A DNA stretch of 12,903 nucleotides from Hydrogenothermaceae bacterium (GTDB lineage Bacteria; Aquificota; Aquificia; Aquificales; Hydrogenothermaceae): assembly GCA_026985705.1 (NCBI GenBank), contig JALSPY010000101.1:1-12903 (forward strand), in the 5' to 3' direction. Of the stretch, positions 7,601-12,903 are shown piece after piece. Under the pieces are notes generated by a model. That model searched no databases. It was not told the origin of the DNA and saw nothing but the letters and a program-made list of their open reading frames with translations. The position numbers and the translations under genes are program-made. Within the stretch, counting starts at the first letter, position 1. Each line of letters opens with the position of its first letter.

Positions 7601-8107
7601 CTGCTTCTTTTTTGACTTTGTAAATCTATCACTGTAAGCAACAATCCTTTCAGAAGGAACATTGAAGTTTATCAATCTGTCGTATGCCTGATTAACTAAA
7701 ACTTGTGTAGGAAAAATTAGATAAACCTTTTTATTCTCTTTTTCTGTTAAAAATTTAGATAGAATTAATCCAAAGGTGGTTTTACCAACACCTGTAGGAG
7801 CTAAAAGGGCATATGATATATTTAGAAAATATCTTATAGCCCAAGTTTCTTGAATACTCCATAAATCATTTTTGATTAGCCCTTTAAAGAGTTTTTTAAA
7901 ATCTTTTAATCTATCCCATAAATCACATATATTTCTAAACTGTCCATATCCTAAAAAATCACAAACTTCATTTTGTGAAACTTCTTCAGGTAGACAGTTT
8001 TCACATGGAAGCCCTTTCTCAAGCCTATCTGAGGTTATATCACCTAAACAGTTTGGACACATACTTTTGTATACAATCGGTATGATTTCATCAATTTTTT
8101 TTGACAA
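4607..8107 (-). CDS. rgy: Reverse gyrase
   Basis: This 1166-residue protein fuses a helicase-like half to a type IA topoisomerase and puts positive supercoils into DNA using ATP. In order: an N-terminal zinc ribbon (C17, C20, C35, C38); Walker A APTGVGKT (103-110); the DDVD box (209-212) usual for this family; SSAT (283-286); a latch-like insert around 425-520; and motif VI QASGRTSRL (532-540). The topoisomerase half has VVIVESPNKA (618-627, E622), DPDTEGE (722-728) for metal binding, and GLITYHRTDS with catalytic Y911. The second zinc finger seen in many reverse gyrases within the TOPRIM region is missing. The start is TTG, with AAGGAG 7 bases upstream; it begins just before the zinc ribbon. 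It lies 31 bp after the gltP-like gene and 54 bp before hemE. The enzyme is typical of hyperthermophiles and some thermophiles. Confidence 0.98.
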   Translation of the reverse strand: MSKKIDEIIPIVYKSMCPNCLGDITSDRLEKGLPCENCLPEEVSQNEVCDFLGYGQFRNICDLWDRLKDFKKLFKGLIKNDLWSIQETWAIRYFLNISYALLAPTGVGKTTFGLILSKFLTEKENKKVYLIFPTQVLVNQAYDRLINFNVPSERIVAYSDRFTKSKKKQIELKERIKTQDFDILITTTMFLYRNIDIIPKGIYGLVFVDDVDSILKSAKNIDKVLMLLGFSEEDIEKTLKFISFKQKLFSRKNLTEEDLESYRKFQEEINNISKKRKGALIVSSATSNPRSKRVSLFRELLGFEVGKPSLTLRNIVDTYEKVDEEKLWEVSVDKINKLGKGGLVFLSSSETVEKLKEYVDYLRKKGINAISYEDLMDNLEKFKSGEFPVVVGFASYRNPIARGLDLPDVIRYALFVGVPKLQFNIRFEEEFIHLYYFLLTLTPFLVKKKLLDENKIKELYEYIRFLKVYSFIPFEKLDKNKQEKLLRIKDFVKNLVEEENIYTQIKNSPEITLKKVNGSFILITADITGYIQASGRTSRLYAGGLTKGLAYLLVDDEKAFYSLNKKAKWFSEDIQFKPVEEIDLEKLLREIDEDREKVKKILAGKIIPEEKQSFKTTVVIVESPNKARTIANFFGKPLRRKLKNLDAYEIAIGNRFLTIVASKGHIFDLNKDEGYFGVLKKSNDLKEKFIPIFEPIDEGRKEIIESIRELDLEVEEVFVATDPDTEGEKISFDIYLNSKPFNFNIRRAEFHEVTKKAFLNAISEYREIDKNLVKAQLIRRVSDRWIGFLISQYIQKLLKNPHLSAGRVQTPVLEWIVNRSDEAKKKLNVVKVFIGDYPVEFIFENKNSAKWFYENIQFVLVKKLESEEEKLFVKPFTTDSLLMASAKELKLSPSETMNLAQDLFEEGLITYHRTDSFRVSDTGIHIAKEYIKENFGEDYFHPRKFSSYEGAHECIRPTRPMDAEELKSLQYVMNLQSITFKHIRLYELIFKQFIASQMRETVVEKSKYSIKAFKEEIEESIITDIIQDGYNLIMPIRTYKIPEGEISITKKNFYQKPKVPYYTFDTVIKDMKEKGIGRPSTYAITVQKLLDRGYIVERKGYLFPTKLGRKVLSLIKSKEELYRFVNEEFTKKLELIMDKIADGSKDYEEELKKLFNELWGKINRKN

Positions 8108-8138
8108 TATACCTCTCCTTACCTTTTTTTATAAAAAA

Positions 8139-9353
8139 TTAATCTCTAGAAATATATTTTGAAATAAGTTTTGCACCTATTAAATCACCCCATACATTGG
8201 TTGCGGTTCTTAACATATCTAAAAACCTATCAACAACAAGTATTAAAGCTATACCTTCCAATGGAATACCTACAGCAGAGAATACAAGCGTCATCGTTAC
8301 TAAACCTGCACTTGGAATTCCGGCAGCACCAATAGCAGCAAGTGATGCAGTAAAAAAGATTATAATTTGCTGAGTTAATGATAAATCTATACCGTAAACT
8401 GAAGCCACAAACATTACAGCTACAGCTTCATACAATGCTGTCCCATCCATATTAACAGTTGCACCTAAAGGTAAAACAAAACCTGCAACCTTTTTGTCTA
8501 TACCTGCTTTTTTTTCAGCTACTTCTAAAGAAACAGGTAAAGTTGCCGAGCTAGAAGATGTAGAAAATGCTATTAAAATAGCCTCCTTTACCTTTAAAAA
8601 ATATTTATAAGGATTAAATCTCCCTATGATAAAACCTATAGCTGGTAGATTAATAAAAGCATGTATAAATAAACCAATAACTACAGCTAAAACATACTGC
8701 CATAGAGAGATAATTGCCCCTAAACCTTTTTCTGCAACTATATATGAAATTAAAGCAAAAACTCCTATAGGAGAAAGATTAATAATCCACTTAGCCATTG
8801 TTAGCATTGCATCATTTACACCATCAAAAAAGTTGGTTATCAACTCTTTTTTTGTTTTTTCTAAAGTTAAAACTGCTAGAGCAAATAACATAGAAAAGAT
8901 AATTACATGTAAAACTTTTCCCTCTGATAAACTTTTAAATATATTTGATGGTATAAAACTTTTGAGTAATGCTTCTAGAGTAAAAGGTTTATGCTCCACA
9001 GTTCCAGAAAAACCGATATTTGATATTGGTTCAAAATTTATAATATTAACAATTAATAAACCTGTTAAGACTGCCAAAAAGGTTGTAGAAAAATAATATG
9101 CTAACGCTTTCAGTCCAAGATTTTTTAAATCATTTATAGAAGATAAGGAAGCTATACTTACAAATATAGAGGCAAATATAAGGGGAATTGTTATCATTTT
9201 TAATAAATTTAAAAAAGCATCTCCAACTAATTTCAGATGTATAACTACATCTTTCAGATAAACTCCTGAGATAATACCTAAAACTATTGCAATTAAAGTT
9301 AAATTTTCTACATTAAACAACTTGTTTCTAACATTTTTATTTTTCTCTTCCAT
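8139..9353 (-). CDS. Glutamate/aspartate:cation symporter (DAACS family)
   Basis: This 404-residue membrane protein has the glutamate-transporter fold. The serine-rich hairpin HP1 is FSTSSSSATLP (263-273), TM7 carries NMDGTALYEA (301-310), HP2 is around AAGIPSAGLV (343-352), and TM8 is VDRFLDMLRTATN (374-386). Aligned with the archaeal transporter GltPh, D379, R382, T383 and N386 correspond to the substrate-binding D394, R397, T398 and N401, and D375 to the cation ligand D390. The arginine fits an acidic side chain, and D379 fits an amino group. DctA-type C4-dicarboxylate carriers have a serine at the latter place, so uptake of glutamate or aspartate is more likely. ATG has GGAGA 7 bases upstream. 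It is the first gene of the gltP-rgy-hemE run and divergent from the pabC-like gene. Confidence 0.94.
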   Translation of the reverse strand: MEEKNKNVRNKLFNVENLTLIAIVLGIISGVYLKDVVIHLKLVGDAFLNLLKMITIPLIFASIFVSIASLSSINDLKNLGLKALAYYFSTTFLAVLTGLLIVNIINFEPISNIGFSGTVEHKPFTLEALLKSFIPSNIFKSLSEGKVLHVIIFSMLFALAVLTLEKTKKELITNFFDGVNDAMLTMAKWIINLSPIGVFALISYIVAEKGLGAIISLWQYVLAVVIGLFIHAFINLPAIGFIIGRFNPYKYFLKVKEAILIAFSTSSSSATLPVSLEVAEKKAGIDKKVAGFVLPLGATVNMDGTALYEAVAVMFVASVYGIDLSLTQQIIIFFTASLAAIGAAGIPSAGLVTMTLVFSAVGIPLEGIALILVVDRFLDMLRTATNVWGDLIGAKLISKYISRD

Positions 9354-9466
9354 AATTTAATCTCCATAATCTTGATTTTTATTTTTTATTAAAAAATTCT
9401 TGTTAGATAAATTTTTATATTATAAACTACATTAAATTAATAAAAGTTTAGTTAGAGGTTATAAAG
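9354..9466. promoter_or_regulatory. Divergent promoter region
   Basis: This 113-bp spacer separates two divergent gene runs, so it should hold both promoters. TATAAT on the minus strand (9424-9419) and TATAAA on the plus strand (9421-9426) overlap as possible -10 boxes; the nearest plus-strand -35-like sequence is TTGTTA (9400-9405), with a short 15-base gap. No clear minus-strand -35 is present. The DNA is almost entirely A and T, so individual boxes are weakly supported, while the presence of promoters here is likely from the layout. Confidence 0.4.
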
Positions 9467-10234
9467 ATGGAGAATATTGTTAAAACACTAAACGGAGAAT
9501 TAATGGAGGATACTAAAAGACCTTTAAGAACAACACTATACGGTGAGGGAGTATTTGAAACTTTTAGATATAATGGAGGATTTCCAAAAAGTATAACTAA
9601 ACATTACGAAAGACTGGTAAAAGGTGCTGAGCTTTTATCTATTCCAAAAATATCGCAGGAAGATTATATATATTTTATTGAAAAATCTTTAGACATAGCA
9701 GAAGAAAATAATCTAGGTAATGATTTATATATAAAAACGGTCCTATTATCTGAGGGAAGAGATTACTATCCATTAAAGCCATATAAAAGTCATCTTTTAG
9801 TTATTATAAAACCTTACAAAGAGCCAAAAAAAGAAATTGTTTTAACTGTTTCTCCATACAAAGTTAACAGTTCAAATCCACTATTAAGATTTAAAACTAC
9901 AAACTATATGTTAAATGTTTTAGCTAAAAGATATGCAATAGAAAAAGGTTGTGATGATGCCATTCTTTTAAATGAAAATGATGAAATAACAGAGACAACT
10001 TCAGCAAATATTTTCTGGATAAAAAGAGATATTTTGTATACTCCAGCTTTAGAGTGTGGATTGGTTGAAGGTATAACAAGGGAAAAAATAATAAAAAATG
10101 CTAGAGAAGTAGGTTTAGAGGTTAAAGAAGGTAGATACGGTTTAAGAGATTTATTAGATGCAGACTATATTTTCGTCTCAAATTCTCTAAATGGTATAAT
10201 TAAGGTCAAAAAGGTAGATATTATACAATCTTAA
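9467..10234 (+). CDS. pabC: Class IV PLP enzyme, probable aminodeoxychorismate lyase
   Basis: This 255-residue protein belongs to fold-type IV pyridoxal-phosphate enzymes. It has GEGVFETFRY (26-35) near the N-terminus, the cofactor lysine K143 in RFKTTNYMLN, and ITETTSANIFW (174-184), where E176 should contact the pyridine nitrogen. The C-terminal VSNSLNGIIKV (237-247) resembles the NSL.G...V segment of PabC. PabC splits 4-amino-4-deoxychorismate to 4-aminobenzoate and pyruvate in folate synthesis. Branched-chain or D-amino-acid aminotransferases share the fold; the short length and the NSLNGI motif favour PabC, but no pabA/pabB lies in the window to support it. ATG is preceded by AGAGG 8 bases upstream. 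It is the first gene of a plus-strand run, 25 bp before aspartate kinase. Confidence 0.75.
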   Translation: MENIVKTLNGELMEDTKRPLRTTLYGEGVFETFRYNGGFPKSITKHYERLVKGAELLSIPKISQEDYIYFIEKSLDIAEENNLGNDLYIKTVLLSEGRDYYPLKPYKSHLLVIIKPYKEPKKEIVLTVSPYKVNSSNPLLRFKTTNYMLNVLAKRYAIEKGCDDAILLNENDEITETTSANIFWIKRDILYTPALECGLVEGITREKIIKNAREVGLEVKEGRYGLRDLLDADYIFVSNSLNGIIKVKKVDIIQS

Positions 10235-10259
10235 AATCTCTCATAGAGGAGGAAAAATA

Positions 10260-11495
10260 TTGCCACTTATAGTTCAGAAGTTTGGGGGAACATCTGTAGG
10301 AAGTATTGAAAGAATAAAAAATGTTGCAAAGAGAATAAAGAGAGCAGTAGATAGCGGTAATAAAGTTGTTGTTGTTTCGTCTGCAATGTCTGGGGAAACA
10401 GATAGATTAATAAATCTAACTAAAGAAGTTTCAAAGAAACCTGACCCTAGAGAGTATGATGTGGTTGTATCAACAGGGGAACAGGTGGCAATTGGTTTAC
10501 TTGCCATTGCCTTAAAAGATTTAGGTGTTGATGCTGTAAGTTTAACAGGTTGGCAAGTCCCTATATTCACAGATAATGTTTATACAAAGGCAAGAATAAA
10601 AAAGATAGGTATTAGAAGAATAAATAAAGAGTTAGAAAAAGGCAGAGTTGTTGTTGTCGCTGGATTTCAAGGAATAACAGAAAACAGAAATATTACAACT
10701 TTAGGAAGGGGAGGTTCTGATACAACGGCAGTTGCTTTAGCAACAGCTTTAAATGCTGATTTTTGTGAAATCTACACAGATGTTAAAGGTGTATACACTG
10801 CAGACCCTAGGATTGTTCCAAATGCTAAAAAGATACCTGTAATAAGTTATGAAGAAATGATGGAAATGGCTTCACTAGGTTCTAAAGTAATGCAAATAAG
10901 GTCTGTAGAGTTTGCTGCTAAATATGGAGTAAAAATACATGTTAGGTCAACTTTTTCAGAAGAAGAAGGAACTTGGATACAGGAGGAAAATGAAGAAATG
11001 GAAAAGGTGGTTGTTAGAGGAATAAGCCATAATTTAAAAGAAAGTAAAATAACTGTTGTAAATGTGCCTGATAAACCGGGTATAGCAGCTAAGCTATTTA
11101 AAGCATTAGGAGATGCGAATATAGTTGTAGACATGATTGTTCAAAATGTATCCCATAAAGGACATACAGATATATCGTTTACAGTGGAAAAGACAGATGC
11201 AGATGAAGCAGAAGAGATAGCAAAAGAAGTTGCTAAAGAAATAGGAGCATCTGCAGTAGAAAGAAATGATAAGATAGCTAAAGTTTCAGTTGTGGGATTA
11301 GGTATGCGAACTCATTCTGGAACAGCAGGGAAAATGTTTAATGTTTTAGCTAAAGAAGGTATTAATATATATGCTATATCAACTTCAGAAATAAAGATAT
11401 CCTGTTTAATAGATGAAGATAAGGCTGAGGATGCAATAAGGGCACTACATAAAGAATTTATAGAAAATGGGAAAATTGAAATTATTGAAGAGTAA
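10260..11495 (+). CDS. lysC: Aspartate kinase with two ACT domains
   Basis: This 411-residue enzyme phosphorylates aspartate to aspartyl-4-phosphate, the first step to lysine, threonine and methionine. The amino-acid kinase domain (about 1-245) has KFGGTSVGS (7-15), STGE (71-74), GRGGSDTTAVALA (149-161) and TDVKGVYTADPR (173-184). Two ACT domains follow, about 263-335 (with SHKGHTDISFTVEK) and 340-405 (with GLGMRTHSGTAGKMF and INIYAISTSEIKISCLI), which bind lysine and/or threonine in related enzymes. The size is that of the alpha subunit of alpha2-beta2 aspartate kinases. It lacks a homoserine dehydrogenase domain. TTG is the start: AGAGGAGG (10245-10252) is 7 bases upstream and the protein begins right at the first strand. 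It lies 25 bp after pabC and 19 bp before the biotin carboxylase gene, so it is probably co-transcribed with both. Confidence 0.97.
   Translation: MPLIVQKFGGTSVGSIERIKNVAKRIKRAVDSGNKVVVVSSAMSGETDRLINLTKEVSKKPDPREYDVVVSTGEQVAIGLLAIALKDLGVDAVSLTGWQVPIFTDNVYTKARIKKIGIRRINKELEKGRVVVVAGFQGITENRNITTLGRGGSDTTAVALATALNADFCEIYTDVKGVYTADPRIVPNAKKIPVISYEEMMEMASLGSKVMQIRSVEFAAKYGVKIHVRSTFSEEEGTWIQEENEEMEKVVVRGISHNLKESKITVVNVPDKPGIAAKLFKALGDANIVVDMIVQNVSHKGHTDISFTVEKTDADEAEEIAKEVAKEIGASAVERNDKIAKVSVVGLGMRTHSGTAGKMFNVLAKEGINIYAISTSEIKISCLIDEDKAEDAIRALHKEFIENGKIEIIEE
10998..11495 (+). CDS. Likely internal start: aspartate kinase beta (ACT-only) subunit
   Basis: Within the aspartate kinase gene, a perfect AGGAGG (10981-10986) lies 11 bases before an in-frame ATG (codon 247). 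Translation from it would yield 165 residues containing only the two ACT domains. In Bacillus subtilis aspartokinase II and in Corynebacterium, the same kind of in-frame internal start, at nearly the same codon, produces the small beta subunit that pairs with the full-length alpha subunit to form the inhibitor-binding interface. The site falls in the linker between kinase and ACT domains, where the glutamate-rich protein sequence (QEENEEMEK) is free to vary. The SD sequence is seen directly; its use is inferred. Confidence 0.6.
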   Translation: MEKVVVRGISHNLKESKITVVNVPDKPGIAAKLFKALGDANIVVDMIVQNVSHKGHTDISFTVEKTDADEAEEIAKEVAKEIGASAVERNDKIAKVSVVGLGMRTHSGTAGKMFNVLAKEGINIYAISTSEIKISCLIDEDKAEDAIRALHKEFIENGKIEIIEE

Positions 11496-11514
11496 TTAAT
11501 ATAAGGAGCTTAAA

Positions 11515-12903
11515 ATGGTTGTTAAAAAGAAAATAAGAAAAGTTTTAGTTGCAAATAGAGGAGAAGTAGCTACAAGGATAATTAGAGCTTGTAAGGAGCT
11601 TGGAATAAAAACTGTTGCCATATATTCTGAAGTTGATGCAAACGGTATATGGGTAAAAAAAGCTGATGAAGCCTATATGATACCGGGAGACCCTATAAAA
11701 GCATACTTAAACTTTTACAAAATTGTAGATTTAGCAAAACAAACAAGATGTGATGCAATACATCCCGGTTATGGTTTTTTATCTGAAAATGCAGATTTTG
11801 CCGAATACTGTGAAAAAAAGGACTTAATCTTTATTGGACCTAAACCAGAGCATATAAGGTTATTTGGTGATAAGATAGCCTCTAAAAAAGCAATGAGAGA
11901 GGTTGGAGTTCCAGTTTTACCGGGAACTATAGAACCTATCACAGATATAGGAGAAGCTAAGAGAATAGCTAAAGAAATCGGTTTCCCTGTAATAATAAAA
12001 GCCGCTTTCGGTGGTGGCGGTAGAGGAATGAGGGTTGTTGAAAGAGAGGAGGATTTTGAAGAGTTATTTAAGTCTGCAACTAGTGAAGCTGAAAAGTTTT
12101 TCGGAAAAGGTGATGTTTTTATAGAGAAGTATGTAAAAAATCCAAGACATATTGAGATACAGATATTAGCTGATAAGTATGGAAATGTTATTCATCTTGG
12201 GGAGAGAGACTGTTCTATACAGAGAAGACACCAGAAGATTATAGAGATAGCTCCATCTCCCAGATTAAATCCAGAGGTTAGAAGGGAGCTGTTTAGAGTT
12301 GCAGTTAAATCTATGTTTAAACTTGGTTATGAAAGTGCAGGGACACTAGAATTTTTAGTTGATGAAGATGATAACTTCTACTTTATAGAGATGAATACAA
12401 GACTTCAAGTTGAGCATACTATAACTGAAACCATTACAGGTGTTGATATAGTTCAAAGGATGATAAGAATAGCTGAAGGAGAAAAATTGCCATTCCTACA
12501 GGAGGATATAAACTTTAGAGGTTATGCGATAGAATTTAGAATAAATGCAGAAGACCCAACTAAAAATTTTGCTCCATCTCCCGGAAAAATTACATCCTAC
12601 TACTCACCAGGCGGACCGGGAGTTAGAATAGATGCGGCTGTTTATAAGGATTATATAATTCCACCTTACTATGACAGTATGATAGCTAAACTTACAGTTT
12701 GGGCTTTAACTTGGAAACAAACTGTAAATAGGGCTAGAAGAGCTTTAGAGGAATTCCAAGTTAGAGGTGTTCCTACTAATTTACCTTTATTGAGACAAGT
12801 CGTAAGAGACAAGGATTTTATGGAAGGTAGATTTGATACAAGCTATTTAGATAAAAAATTACCGACATTTAAACTGAAACCAAAAGATGAAAGCCCTGAA
12901 GAT
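11515..12903 (+). CDS. Biotin carboxylase subunit of pyruvate/2-oxoglutarate carboxylase (partial)
   Basis: The frame is open for 463 codons to the window edge with no stop, so the C-terminus is missing. It is an ATP-grasp biotin carboxylase: KVLVANRGEVATRIIRAC (9-26), CDAIHPGYGFLSEN (79-92), the glycine loop KAAFGGGGRGMR (162-173), GERDCSIQRRHQKIIE (229-244), EMNTRLQVEH (292-301) and YYDSMIAKL (385-393). It uses ATP and bicarbonate to carboxylate biotin on a partner protein. The ending, with GRFDTSYLDKKL (438-449) and a tail running past 460 residues, suits stand-alone subunits of pyruvate carboxylase (PycA) or the 2-oxoglutarate carboxylase small subunit (CfiB of Hydrogenobacter) better than AccC (about 450 residues), but AccC is not fully excluded. 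ATG follows AAGGAG (11503-11508) by 6 bases. The biotin-bearing transferase subunit is expected just downstream. Confidence 0.9.
   Translation, partial: MVVKKKIRKVLVANRGEVATRIIRACKELGIKTVAIYSEVDANGIWVKKADEAYMIPGDPIKAYLNFYKIVDLAKQTRCDAIHPGYGFLSENADFAEYCEKKDLIFIGPKPEHIRLFGDKIASKKAMREVGVPVLPGTIEPITDIGEAKRIAKEIGFPVIIKAAFGGGGRGMRVVEREEDFEELFKSATSEAEKFFGKGDVFIEKYVKNPRHIEIQILADKYGNVIHLGERDCSIQRRHQKIIEIAPSPRLNPEVRRELFRVAVKSMFKLGYESAGTLEFLVDEDDNFYFIEMNTRLQVEHTITETITGVDIVQRMIRIAEGEKLPFLQEDINFRGYAIEFRINAEDPTKNFAPSPGKITSYYSPGGPGVRIDAAVYKDYIIPPYYDSMIAKLTVWALTWKQTVNRARRALEEFQVRGVPTNLPLLRQVVRDKDFMEGRFDTSYLDKKLPTFKLKPKDESPED

Noticed and set aside
8626..9096. Plus-strand open frame of 156 codons
   Set aside because: It is antisense to the symporter gene, has no recognisable domain and no supporting ribosome site.
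10990..11025. Tiny out-of-frame ORF (11 codons) starting 3 bases after AGGAGG inside lysC
   Set aside because: The spacing is too short for efficient initiation; the in-frame ATG at 10998 is a far better partner for this ribosome site.
10847..11134. Minus-strand open frames opposite aspartate kinase (also 10274-10570)
   Set aside because: Both are antisense to conserved kinase and ACT coding sequence and resemble no protein family.
1..12903. Search for CRISPR arrays, tRNA genes, insertion sequences and defence genes
   Set aside because: No repeat-spacer pattern, cloverleaf-like sequence, transposase or terminal inverted repeats were seen; the genes present are metabolic and housekeeping.

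Overview
The window is strongly AT-rich bacterial chromosome. A full-length reverse gyrase, the usual marker of thermophilic life, sits among ordinary bacterial genes (ribosomal protein L27, RsuA/RluB-type pseudouridine synthase, HemE). It also holds a stand-alone biotin carboxylase of the pyruvate/2-oxoglutarate carboxylase type. Low GC, reverse gyrase and such a carboxylase together fit a thermophilic member of the Aquificota, most likely of the Hydrogenothermaceae (Sulfurihydrogenibium-like). This placement is inferred from gene content, not from a database match.

Layout. 1-196 (+) is the 3' end of rpmA. Its terminator hairpin lies inside the last codons of a convergent pseudouridine synthase gene (199-960, -). 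Next comes a short Gfo/Idh/MocA oxidoreductase (1125-1946, +). A 43-base pure pyrimidine tract with an 8-bp periodicity follows, then a small promoter region with a perfect inverted repeat, then an MHS-family MFS transporter (2060-3331, +). A convergent 180-bp spacer holds two stem-loops and a G-rich stretch. A three-gene minus-strand block then reads gltP-like symporter (9353-8139), reverse gyrase (8107-4607) and hemE (4552-3512), with gaps of 31 and 54 bp. From a divergent promoter region at 9354-9466, a plus-strand block reads pabC-like lyase (9467-10234), aspartate kinase (10260-11495) and biotin carboxylase (11515 to the window edge), with gaps of 25 and 19 bp.

How the genes may work together. 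The right-hand block has an aspartate/oxaloacetate theme. A biotin-dependent carboxylase would feed the C4/C5 acid pool of the reductive TCA cycle, and aspartate kinase draws aspartate into the lysine/threonine/methionine pathway. The neighbouring symporter keeps the residues that bind an amino acid with an acidic side chain, so it probably moves glutamate or aspartate. Reverse gyrase protects DNA at high temperature, and HemE is a core haem enzyme. These are mainly housekeeping genes, and no new multi-gene defence or mobile system is visible. The points most worth a second look are an apparent internal start for an ACT-only aspartate kinase beta subunit, a hairpin that would mask the hemE ribosome binding site, the pyrimidine repeat next to the transporter promoter, and a reverse gyrase without its second zinc finger. 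Four of the eight genes whose start is visible and whose coding region is complete begin with TTG or GTG, each supported by a Shine-Dalgarno sequence. No tRNA, rRNA, CRISPR array or insertion sequence was seen, and no stretch over 300 bp lacks a gene.
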